Assembly: GCA_015499995.1 (NCBI GenBank)
Contig: JADNRV010000048.1
Span: 124,001 to 188,000, forward strand
DNA from: Flammula alnicola
Taxonomy: Eukaryota > Basidiomycota > Agaricomycetes > Agaricales > Strophariaceae
Length of the DNA: 64,000 nt
Reading direction: 5' to 3'
Positions within the stretch are counted from its first letter, which is position 1. Every line of letters begins with the position of its first letter. A model generated the notes under the pieces. That model searched no databases and had not been told where the DNA came from. It saw only the letters and a list, made by a program, of their open reading frames with translations. This document shows positions 42,036 through 51,544 of this stretch, one piece after another. Position numbers and translations under genes: made by a program.

Positions 42036-42631
42036 ATGTGGTAAGTGCTCTTCTCCACGGTTTTTCCGTACATTGTCGCCTATCATATTCATCAGCTGGA
42101 CTCATTATCAACCTTAATCGACATTTCACTTCGGGCGGCTGATCGAAACCTTCCACAGCAAGCATATATTGAACGCTCAAGTGGCCATCCGCGCTCCATG
42201 CTGCAAGCTATGGTTTGACTGCTCGGAATGCCATGCCGAGGTTCAGGCCCACAGGCTGGCGAAGACGATGGAGATGGCTTTCTTGTGCAAGAAGTGTAAA
42301 AAGGCGTTCCGGAAAGACATGTCAGCTTACGAAGAAAGCGACGAGTATTGCCCGCATTGTGATAACCATTATGTGCGTGCCCGTTTTCTCCTCGTTTACT
42401 TTGACTGACTTTTCCTCAGGTGCTCGAAGCGAAAACACCACACGCTGTGGTCGGCGTAGAGGGTGAAGATGCTCGAGTGGATGCTCGGTGCGCACCTTTT
42501 TTGTCCGTTCGGCTACGACGACATCTTCTGATTTCCTCTCCAGTATGCTCAAAGACGAACGAGTCAAGCAGATACACAAGCAATCCGTCTTCATGGCCGA
42601 CGACGACGATTTTGCCGATCGGCTAGAGTAG
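42036..42631 (+). CDS. HOT13: CHY zinc-finger protein, Hot13-like
   Basis: Hot13 acts in the mitochondrial intermembrane space and helps the Mia40/Erv1 import pathway, probably by removing zinc. Four exons, 42036-42040, 42159-42372, 42420-42487 and 42544-42631, join to 124 aa. The first coding exon is only five bases, ATGTG. It joins to C AAG CAT to give MCKHILNAQVAIRAPCCKLW, the start of the CHY finger. The zinc ligands continue in WFDCSECHAEVQAH, FLCKKCKKAFRKDM and DEYCPHCDNHYV. The C-terminal tail is acidic (VFMADDDDFADRLE). Length and ligand spacing fit Hot13 rather than the larger CHY-RING E3 ligases. The frame is intact. Confidence 0.88.
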
Positions 42632-42871
42632 CCTGATCATCGACATGGTCTGACCTCTTTTCATTCAGGAGACAGTTATTTCGTGATACGACTTTCTTTC
42701 TGTGTCTGCAGCATGTTGCAACTCAGTTACCATTGGTCAATTTTTACATTGCGGATGCCCAGTGCTCGACATAAGCCAAGGGCAAGATGCCATTAGTAAT
42801 TACAATAAAGCTGGGTGTCTCGTGCAGACTCAACGTCATCTAAAAGCTTCTTCTCACTATACCTGCTCGTA

Positions 42872-42896
42872 AGGTAGGGGCCATCAGGAACCGGCT
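42872..42896 (+). repeat. Left terminal inverted repeat of MITE-like element
   Basis: Inverted match to 43444-43468 with one mismatch in the first 23 bases. Confidence 0.8.
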
Positions 42897-43443
42897 AGCT
42901 TATGTAAGCGCTTATATAAGCGGCAAAATCTGGCCTTCCAGAAAAAATAAAAATTTTGGGCGGTATTTTCAGTGATAATTGAGCCAAGGATGGGTGAAAA
43001 TATTTTTTGACTTACCTGGGATTAGCAATAAATGTATTTGAGCCCACTATAATACCCTAAATGCGAAGAATTCTCCCCTGGACTTGCCCATGATGTGTGT
43101 TTGAAGCGCGGGATTGTCGGCAGACAATACCGCTCGGGCCGATGGTCGCCGACTTACCTATTATAGTAGCTTACATAAGAACCCTAACCCTAAGTTGCGG
43201 CAAAATCTTGGGGTCAAAAATCTAAAAAGTTGCGGACTGAATGGGGAAACATGAAAAAACACTCAGAAAAAAAATTAGATTTTTCTGAGAATGGCTAATA
43301 ACTCTCTTAAAAGTTGATTAATTTTAAATCTGTCTACTGAGACTTGCAAGGGTGCTCAAAGGCTTCAATTCTACGTTCTTAGAAATGTGGGAACATTGTT
43401 TGTGGCCGAGGAATAGCGAGCTCGTCGTCTGCTTATGTAAGGG

Positions 43444-43468
43444 TGCCGGTTCCTGATGCCCCCTACCT
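43444..43468 (-). repeat. Right terminal inverted repeat of MITE-like element
   Basis: Reads GCCGGTTCCTGATGCCCCCT then ACCT on the plus strand. It is the complement of the left end. Confidence 0.8.
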
Positions 43469-43885
43469 TAAGCCCAACGGATCTAACATCTAGGAACTAC
43501 ATTTGGAAAGTGAGGACTACGTTCTCAAAAAAAGTCCAAAGAGGCTGAATCAAGCCAAGTATTTATTGACAGGAGCTAAAAGCGACAACACGAACGAGCG
43601 TACAGAAGTTGGTCCTTTAGTAATACTAATAAGCTGTTAACGGGGACGATATAATGGCACAAAATGACGGCAGCGAGCTCATGCAATTGCAAAGGACGTC
43701 TAACTTCTAAGGGATGCATCTAATTCGAGAGTCATGTATGGTAATTAAGTGGTCGTAAAAATGTGGCACGCGTCGTCGTGAAGTGAAGGGTAAAAAATGG
43801 TGAAAGCAGGTAAGTGGTAAAAGAGAAACGACTGTTGAATGCACAAGGGAGCTGTCCTAACTTCCAAACTGTCCAGAAAGTGTCC

Positions 43886-44156
43886 TTAAGAGTTATAAAA
43901 AATGAATCTGTGCGAAATGAAAAGATTGAAAGCGTCCAACGCAATGAGAGGAATGAACTTGTGCCATGAATAACCTTCCAGAATGCGGAGGGTGACACCA
44001 ACAGTCACTGCCGAGGCCGAACCAAACATCCAGAGCCCGCATAGAATACGCATGTTCCGGTATTTGTTGTTCCCACTCTTCTTCTTCTTGTTCTTGATGT
44101 GGCTCTTGTTATCACCCGACGGGACCCAGCTCGCGGTCGTGCCAAACACTCGGTCC
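43886..44156 (-). pseudogene. GT2 glycosyltransferase, 3' part, cut off by transposon
   Basis: This is the last 88 codons of the glycosyltransferase whose 5' part lies at 51545-54052. It begins DRVFGTTASWVPSGD, the usual C-terminal element of cellulose-synthase-like fungal GT2 enzymes, then KYRNMRILCGLWMFGS, and ends with two hydrophobic stretches (IPLIALDAFNLFISHRFIF) and a TAA at 43886-43888. The frame is open from the transposon edge to the stop. Its first codon follows directly on Asp735 of the 5' part if the transposon and one GTCC copy are ignored. Confidence 0.9.
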
Positions 44157-44196
44157 ATCAGGAAAACTACATGTTCACTTACGTGACTTACGTGGC
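44157..44196 (+). repeat. Left terminal inverted repeat of the Plavaka element
   Basis: The first 15 bases are identical to the complement of the right end. The next 25 match with a one-base gap and about four differences, sharing TCACTTAC and GACTTACGT. Confidence 0.93.
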
Positions 44197-44385
44197 TTTG
44201 ACAAGTGACCAAGTGGTTTAAGTGACTTCAAGTGCCTAAGGTAAGCTCACTTGGGTAAGGAGGTCCTCGTCTTAGCCAAGTGAATTCTCTTACACAAGTG
44301 AACTCAAGTGAATCCAAGTGAACTTTCAAGTGAGTAAGTCATAAGACAAGCGGCTCTCAAAGTGAATAAGTGACGAATTGTCGGG
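44197..44385. repeat. Left subterminal AAGTGA array
   Basis: Nine AAGTGA and one TCACTT lie within about 190 bases, often as CCAAGTGA or TCAAGTGA. Arrays like this are the transposase-binding sites in CACTA-type elements, so that role is inferred. Confidence 0.75.
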
Positions 44386-44562
44386 GTATTATTTTGCTTT
44401 TGATTACAGCAGAATTCACGGCTCAGGGTGGGATAGCGATAAGAGTGGGTAAAAAGCATGAATTGCATCTATATACGACATAATTGGTCTCCGAGCCCTT
44501 GCCAAACAGGCCAGGGACGTCAAAGCATCCTCAAATCCCATAAATCTACCACTGATCCACCC

Positions 44563-46994
44563 TCAGTCACTGTCCTCCTCAAAAAGTAATCCACGTGCGT
44601 CGACAGGGCTGCTAGATGCCAACGACAAGGCGAGAGGATGACGAGGGGTAGGTAAGAGCTCAAGCGCGCCCTCGTTGATCTTTTCCCACTGCCGCGGTCG
44701 AAGTTTCGCAATGGAGGGAAAGTAGCTCATGGTACTCACACCCCAGTTCGCCTCCGAGAATTTAGACTCTTCTTTACGATCTGGATCACCGGCTGTACTA
44801 TTGCCTGTCACCCAGAACATAAATCCACGCTCTGCCTATAAATCCAGCATCAGCCAGTATTACGAAAACGATGAATCAATACTTGCTGAGACTGTCGCAA
44901 GAGCCAAGGCCCCACGCGGCTCGCTATCCACCATCAATTCCTCGCAGACACTCGATGTCATGTTGAAATGAGCTGCCAAACCAGCCGAAATAAAGGGCGA
45001 CAGAAACAACCCTTGATAGCTCTAGATATGATGCAAAATTAGTAGACAAATCATGAGGGAAATCTGAGCCGAATAGCTGACTGATGGCTCCTCGGAAGAG
45101 CAAGGATGGAATCTCCAAGCGAAGGGTATCCGTTCAGAGTTGCCTTTCATGAAGGTGGCATGCGCTGCGCGAACTGTCGGATCTTCAGAGTACTCTGCCA
45201 TATATGTGTCGACTGCGACCTGAACTGCACGAGCAATGGTACCGCGCCACTCATACCAACGCTGGACAGCCTAGTAGATAGATTATGTATGGCGGATGAA
45301 AGGAGATGATGAAAGACGTACCACAACAAAGATCGGGCAATCAGCATCGATGGGCTGCGGATTCCGAGGGTGTACCATATCCCATATCTCCCTCAGCTCA
45401 TCGCACAACTCCAAACCACTGGTATTCCACGGATTTTCTTGACAACCAGCAAAGTTGCGCCACGCGGGAATGATATGTTCCTTCCAAGCCTTGAGCGTCC
45501 CTGGAGGCAGGTCGTTCTGAGTATAGACTTCCTTTCTTTCCTTCTTGATTGCACGAGGGCGCCCGGAAAGAGCAACTTCCATTGATTCAATCTTGGCAGT
45601 CGGCGCACCTCGAATAATTTTCGCGATGGGCTGAGAAAGAAGTAAGCATCTGTACTTGAAAGCAACGTGCACTACTTACCTTTTTTTTCCCAGCCTTGGC
45701 AGATAATAATGTAGGGGATGATTCCGCAAGTTCATCGTCCAAGATACCACCAAATCTAGAGGAAAAATTTGGATCGTGAGCAGTACCTGGAGTTTCGGTG
45801 GTGAGAGACTTCGACGGGCCCAAAGCTTTTTTGAATTGCGTGGTGAGGTTGACACGGCTTACAGAAGCTTCAGGGAGCAAGCCAGAAGGAAGAGCTGGCT
45901 TCAGCTTTTTAGTTGCTGGCCTACATAGAGAAAATGTCGAAGATTGAGCATGAAGGACAATAAATAAGAAAGAAAAACGGACTGAGTATCGTCACGTTGA
46001 TTGAGAAGTTTGCGCTTGCTTGTATCTAAAGTTGCTGATGCAAACATGTCGCCCATCCTGCTTTCCGTGTTACGACTTTCTTCAATCAACGCACGCTGAT
46101 CTCCACGTTTCTTCTTAGGTTTAACGACCTTGCGTGACTTCAGAGGAGAACTGGCTACTCCATCGTAGTCTTCACTGTCCTCGTTCTGCAAACAGACACA
46201 TGTGAGTTGGTTACATGTACTTTAGTACTGAATACACTTACCTCTTTCAGATCGTCTTTGATATCGAAATCTGTGTCACTGCTGACATCCGGTTCGTCTC
46301 CTTCATACAGGGTTAAATGGGTGAGTTAGTTACTAGGGATACATACATAAAAAAGCGGTAACCTTTTTTCTCACTACCAGGAATATGCTCGATGTCGGCG
46401 ATGTCAGCAATCGGGCGTGGAACCTTGGTGAGGATGGGTCCACGTGTCGGTTTTGCTGCGTTGAGCTGTCTTGTGTCTTCGTCGACAAGCATTTGATCCT
46501 CGAGCTCAGCTATAGCTCTTCTCTTGTTTGTGGCTGTCTCGGTGTCCTTGATTGCTTGTGCTTCTTTTACCTTTTTTTGCTCAGCGCGAGCTGCCTTATC
46601 CTTTGCAACCTCAACTGCACCTCTCCTGGTAAATTTGACAGGACTGAGATCGACTATACCAGGTTGCTTTGTGGCGTTTCCAGGTCGAGTACGGGCAAGT
46701 TCTGTCTCTGGTCGTAGCCGAGGGTCGATCACAGATTCGTCAAACATCTGAAAGGATATAAATCAGTGTTTGATCAATCCAGGTAAGCCTTTAAAAAGAT
46801 TATAGTCACGTCGTCTGGCAGCTCAACGGCAACCCAGCCCTTTGGGAGAGGCTTCTTTTTTGATGGTCCTGTTTCCATTGGAACGTTGTGCTCTGTCTGA
46901 TTATCAACGAGGTCAGCGCAATATCTTCATCAAGACGAAAATTCACCACAACTTGTGTCGCAGTGCCTTTTCTTTTTGTGCGAGGCTTGGACAT
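44563..46994 (-). CDS. Transposon companion protein (635 aa), function unknown
   Basis: I recognise this as a type of ORF that often accompanies Plavaka/KDZ-like transposases in mushrooms. Its function is unknown. Ten exons: 46953-46994, 46810-46896, 46378-46747, 46242-46300, 45983-46185, 45680-45920, 45322-45630, 45082-45270, 44887-45021 and 44563-44835. The N-terminal half is basic and low-complexity (PKPRTKRKG-type, RKVVKPKKKRGDQRALIEE), suggesting nuclear location and DNA contact. The C-terminal half looks folded: GTLKAWKEHIIPAWRNFAG, LCDELREIWDMVHPRNPQ, AVQRWYEWRGTIARAVQVAV, YQGLFLSPFISAGLAAHFN and EPRGALALATVS. The last intron (44836-44886) has the textbook GC donor GCAAGT. The frame is completely open. 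A TnpA-like accessory DNA-binding role is only a guess. The start at MSKPRTKRKG is the first ATG that fits. Confidence 0.8.
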
Positions 46995-47197
46995 CTTGGA
47001 CGAGCAAGTAAGTAGGCCTTTTTTACTGTCACTATTCTCTACTCTGACATCTTGCACAATTTTCTTTTTGAGACCCCGCTCCTGTACAGTTGTTATCGAA
47101 AAAACGTGTTATCTTTCCCACGAAAAATGTGCGCTCTGAAGCGCGATTTATCGTCCAAGTCCATCGAAATCCTGTATTACCTCTGTCGCTTATTATT
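46995..47197. promoter_or_regulatory. Bidirectional promoter inside the transposon
   Basis: A 203-base spacer separates the divergent starts of the companion gene and the transposase gene, so both must be driven from here. If the upstream in-frame ATG at 47090 is the real transposase start, the spacer is only 95 bases. Confidence 0.5.
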
Positions 47198-50100
47198 ATG
47201 TTGCCACTTCGCTTCCTGTGTATCACAAAGTCCACCACTGGGGTAGTATGCAATCGGGGGTTTCACAATCGATCAGGTCTCACCCAACACATCCACTCCC
47301 AACACCGTAAATTTGCTCCAGAAATACCGGCTCCGGCTCCCATACCACCTTACGAAAACTTTGACCACGAAGGTCAGCATGAAGCAAATGAACCGGTGCT
47401 GCCTATCCAACAGCCGGAGATAATCAAGCATCCTATTTTAGACGGTGATTATTCACTAAACTGTATGTTATCGAGATATTAACATTCAAAATGCAGGGAC
47501 GCCATGCAACAAGGACGGTGTTGACCTGCCGCCAGGTACCCCTCCTATCAAAATTCCCGCAAAACCTTCAGATTACGCGCCCTACCAAAATCGCGCTGAT
47601 TTTGAGCTGGCGAATTTCCTCTTCACTAAGAACCAAATGCCAGGATCCCAAATTGACGAACTTCTCAACATCTGGGCTGCCCGTTCAACCTCCGACCCTC
47701 CCTTCGCTGATCACAAGGATCTTTACCGTACAATCGACGCAACTGTCCTTGGCGATGCCCCATGGAGCTCCTTTTCTGTTACATATTCCGGTCCTCAGCC
47801 TGCAGAAGGAGAGGAAATCCCGCCATGGATGGTTTCTGAATACGAGGTTTGGCATCGCGATCCTCGTGTGGTTATCCAACAACAGCTGTCGAATCCCGAC
47901 TTCAACGATGGGATCCACTATGCACCATTCCAAGAGACGGACGCCAGTGGTGAGAGAAAATGGCAAGATCTTATGTCCGGAAACTGGGCCTGGAAGCAAG
48001 CGGTGAGTCGTTTTTGATTGACAGTGACATTGAACATCTATTTAATCTATTTACAGGATACTATCGCCGAGGACCCAGAGACACATGGAGCGATGTTTGT
48101 CCCTGTCATTCTTGGCAGTGATAAAACGACGGTCTCTATTGCGACAGGCCAGACCGAATACTACCCACTTTATGCCTCTCTTGGAAATGTTCATAACAGT
48201 GTTCGTCGTGCTCATAGAAATGCGGTGACAATCATTGGGTTTCTTGCAATACCCAAAAGTATGTCTATCATGCTGCCCTCCTTTTTCAAATCTTTGAATG
48301 TTAATGACTGTTTAAACATTCATAGCTGACCGTGAATATGCGGATGATGATCAGTTTCGCAAATTCCGTCGCCAACTCTTCCACTCATCACTCGCGGCCA
48401 TCCTCGACCCTCTGAAACCGGGAATGTCAAAACCTGAGGTGGTACTTTGCCCGGACGGTCATTATCGCCGTGCGATATATGGACTTGGCCCTTACATTGC
48501 GGATTATCCCGAACAATGTCTTCTTGGATGTATCGTCCAAGACTGGTGCCCACGGTAATATTATCTTGCTATATAATTTGCCCATCGCTGTTCTGATTGC
48601 TCTCAGGTGTACCGCTTTTCCTCATGACCTCGATGGGAAGGCAGGGCTTCGTTCGAATGCCCACAGAGATGCGTTGATAGACGCGCTCAGCCTCAAATCA
48701 GCGTGGGCCGATTACGGTTATGTTGGCGATGTCACAGTAAGCTTAATTTCCATCGTTAGACACATTTTCTCATACCTATTGCTAGCCATTTACCGCTGAC
48801 TTTCCTCGAGCTGACATCCACGAACTCCTCACATCCGACCTTCTTCACCAAGTCATCAAAGGAACCTTCAAGGACCATCTCGTTACATGGGTTGGCGAGT
48901 ATTTAGTTATCAAGCATGGGAAAGCAGGAGCAGCAGCCGTCATGGCCGATATCGACCGTCGGTGCGTCTCCTCTTTTAAAACCCAAAAAGTCTTATTTAT
49001 ATATTCTCATTAGCATTGCCGCAGTTCCATCATTCCCTGGCCTCCGTCGCTTCCCTGAAGGGCGTGGATTCAAACAGTGGACAGGTGACGACTCAAAAGC
49101 GCTCATGAAGGTTTATCTGCCCGCCATTGTAGGTCATGTTCCAGCGCAAATGGTTCAAGCGCTGGCCGCCTTCTTGGATTTCTGTTACCTTGTCCGCCGC
49201 TCAGTTCATACCGAAGCCACACTCTGCGAAATCGACGACGCTCTGGTTCGCTTTCATAAGCATCGTAAGATATTCGAGGATGAAGGCATTCGTCCTGTTG
49301 GCTTGTCTCTTCCACGCCAGCACTCACTCGTGCACTACAAGACCGTTATTCAGCTCTTTGGATCTCCTAATGGCCTATGCTCCTCAATCACCGAATCAAA
49401 ACACATCAAGGCCGTCAAGGAGCCGTGGCGACGTTCAAGTCATTACAAAGCCCTGGGCCAGATGTTACTCACCAACCAGCGCCTCGACAAACTCGCCGCC
49501 TCAAAAGTTGACTTCATTGCTCGCGGTATGTTGTCAGGACCACTGCCGGCAGCTGGAGTAGTCTTAGAGGCTGTAGATGATGATGATGGCGACGACGATG
49601 ATTCTGTGGCTGGCCCTCGAGTCATGGCTGAGGTATTTCTTGCTCGAACTCCAGGTACGCCTCGTTTAGATTTTTTGTTCGCCTTTTGGTTATGTATTAA
49701 CTTGTTATTGTAGCCCGTGGTTATCCTACCCAACCCTCCAGCCTCGCACAGTATCTGAACCTTCCAGAGTCGCCTACATTCCTCCACCTTATCCAAACCT
49801 TCCTTTTCGACCAACTACATCCAAATGCCCCAAATCCGGGCTTCGAGCAACCCCTCAACGTCCTTCCTACATTCAATGGCCGCATCAAAGTCTTTCATTC
49901 AGCGGTGGCCGAGTTCTTCGCACCCAGTGACCCAGCGGGTGTTGGCGGCATGCACCGTGAGCGCATTAGAGCTACAACTATGTGGCGTGGTGAAGGACCA
50001 CGGCACGACTGTCTCTTTGCCACGAAGGATCCTGATCTCAAAGGCATGCGCGGTCTTCATGCAGCTCGTGCGATTCTTTTCTTCTCATTCAAGTTCAATC

Positions 50101-50384
50101 GTATTCTTTATCCATGTTCGCTTGTTCAATGGTTCTCTGCTGTCGGCGAGGAGCCATGTCCAGAAACGGGCATGTGGATGGTCGAACGAGATTGGGAAGA
50201 GGATGGAACTCAGAGTATGGGGGTGATTCACGTTGATAGTATTGTCCGTGGTGCCCATCTCATTCCAGTATACGGAGACGAGTTTCTTCCTCCCTATATC
50301 AGTTACTCTAATTCTTTAGATCATTACGCGGCATATTATGTTAGTAAATATGCTGATCACCATGCAAATGAAGTCGCGTTTTAA
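47198..50384 (+). CDS. Plavaka-type transposase
   Basis: Expected to cut and paste the surrounding element in the nucleus. Eight exons (47198-47444, 47497-48002, 48057-48258, 48326-48554, 48607-48736, 48786-48961, 49014-49654, 49714-50384) join without a break to 933 aa. The N-terminus holds a zinc-finger-like FHNRSGLTQHIHSQH, whose expected first cysteine is not visible. Family motifs follow: PPWMVSEYEVWHRDPR, VILGSDKTTVSIATGQTEYY, PLYASLGNVHNSVRRAHRNA, IIGFLAIPK, VLCPDGHYRRAIYGLGPYIA, GFKQWTGDDSKALMKVYLPA and SSITESKHIKAVKEPWRRS. The Asp of GSDKT, a later Asp and the Glu of TESKH are candidates for the DDE triad, by inference. The end (LDHYAAYYVSKYADHHANEV) is typical. Start at 47198 or the in-frame ATG at 47090. 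Confidence 0.9.
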
Positions 50385-51379
50385 TATTGTACTTATTGAA
50401 TATATTAGACAACAGGAGATAAGGTATTAAATTTTGTATCAACGATGAGCTATTCTCAACATGTTCCTGTATCTACAGCAAATGGGAGCTAGGAGCTGTG
50501 AAACTAACACCATGACAGTGTTAGAACGAGAGGAATTATAGCAGTAGCAGATACGTACGAGACACGGCACGAGATGCAGCCTGGACGGAGGTGGTCAGCG
50601 GCCAGTCGGATATGATACGGCGTCGCTGGCGGAGACTGGCGAGAGTGTGGGTCATCAGCATGCGAGGAGGTGAGGAGAGAGGTGACGACGTACGTTGGCC
50701 GACATGCGCTGGGCATGTGGTGGCGAATTCCGCTCTCCGGTCGATCGACAGTGAGCGGTACGGATTTGCGCGTCGCTGGGTAGGCATATGAACGCGCTGG
50801 TACCAGTGGGTGTGATGGGATGTAGACGCACGTCGTCAGGCTTCGACGTTCTTGGCGCCATCTCCGAGAACATTTATGAACCTTATGCGCTCCAATTCTC
50901 GTCCTTCGTCGTCTGTCTATGCCTCGAAACCTATCCTATGGTCGACGACAACACCCGCGGCAAGATCTTCGAGGACGAAGAGGAGAGGAGAACATATACC
51001 ACGTACCGAGAGATACGCTGGCATGGCGGGAATCTGGGTTTAAACAGAGGGTCAGCAGGAACCAGGGCGGTGAGTACGAGTCCTGGTCGTACCTTTGCTA
51101 TGCCATGGTGCGCTGATGGGTCGTTTGCTTGACAGGATGGATCGTCAGTCTCCGCTAAGGTGAGCAGCAAGCCTTACTTATGTGCATGAGAACAGTTGCT
51201 GTCTGTAATGTGATGCTCTAGATATGATATCATCAGCGACAAGCGAGCGGAGAAGAATGAACCGAGGCGCTTATGAGTGGACTATGAACTCGACGCTACG
51301 GGCGAGCATGGGCATGATGTACTTGGAGCGGCTAGTCCGATGATGATGATAGCGGAGAAAAATCTATGTTTGCTGATGT
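50385..51379. other. Non-coding right arm of the transposon
   Basis: About one kilobase between the transposase stop and the right subterminal array. It has higher GC than the flanks. Short open frames on both strands have no family resemblance. It may hold a decayed cargo gene or spacing sequence. Confidence 0.4.
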
Positions 51380-51504
51380 TGTCGCACTTACGACTTGGTC
51401 ACTTACTGACTTGAATTCACTTGGGACAAATAAATAAATTTGGATTCGTTGTGGCTGTACATCCAAGTGACCAAGTGATCCAAGTGACCACCCAAGTGGT
51501 TTCA
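51380..51504. repeat. Right subterminal AAGTGA/TCACTT array
   Basis: Two TCACTT and three AAGTGA sites lie in about 125 bases, with a further AAGTGA inside the terminal repeat. CCAAGTGACC occurs twice. It mirrors the left array. Confidence 0.72.
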
Positions 51505-51544
51505 AGCTACGTAAGTCCGGTAAGTGATGTGTAGTTTTCCTGAT
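51505..51544 (-). repeat. Right terminal inverted repeat of the Plavaka element
   Basis: Complement of the left end. The outer 15 bases are perfect (TGTAGTTTTCCTGAT on the plus strand). It is followed at once by the GTCC target-site copy. Confidence 0.93.

Larger units (their letters stand above)
42872..43468. mobile_element. 597-bp MITE-like element with TA duplication
   Basis: The ends are inverted repeats: AGGTAGGGGCCATCAGGAAC at the left, its complement with one mismatch at the right, and similarity continuing through GG to the TTATGTAAGC-type sequence inside. Both ends are flanked by TA (42870-42871 and 43469-43470), fitting a Tc1/mariner-like 2-bp target duplication. There is no coding capacity. 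An almost palindromic CTTATGTAAGCGCTTATATAAG lies near the left end, and an ACCCTAACCCTAA stretch lies near 43180. It is probably a non-autonomous element moved by a transposase elsewhere. Confidence 0.72.
44157..51544. mobile_element. Plavaka-type DNA transposon, complete, inserted in a GT2 gene
   Basis: A 7,388-bp element. Its ends are ATCAGGAAAACTACA as a perfect 15-bp inverted repeat, continuing as an imperfect one to about 40 bp. It is flanked by GTCC at 44153-44156 and 51545-51548, which is single in the reconstructed target, so it is a 4-bp target-site duplication. Inside are a 933-aa transposase gene on the plus strand and a 635-aa companion on the minus strand, divergent from a 203-bp spacer, and subterminal AAGTGA/TCACTT arrays. 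All coding frames are open. Plavaka belongs with the CACTA/KDZ-like fungal transposons. The assignment rests on transposase motifs recognised by eye. Both strands carry genes, so no strand is given. Confidence 0.93.

Noticed and set aside
43170..43200. Telomere repeat, chromosome end nearby
   Set aside because: Only two units inside a MITE-like element, with genes on both sides.
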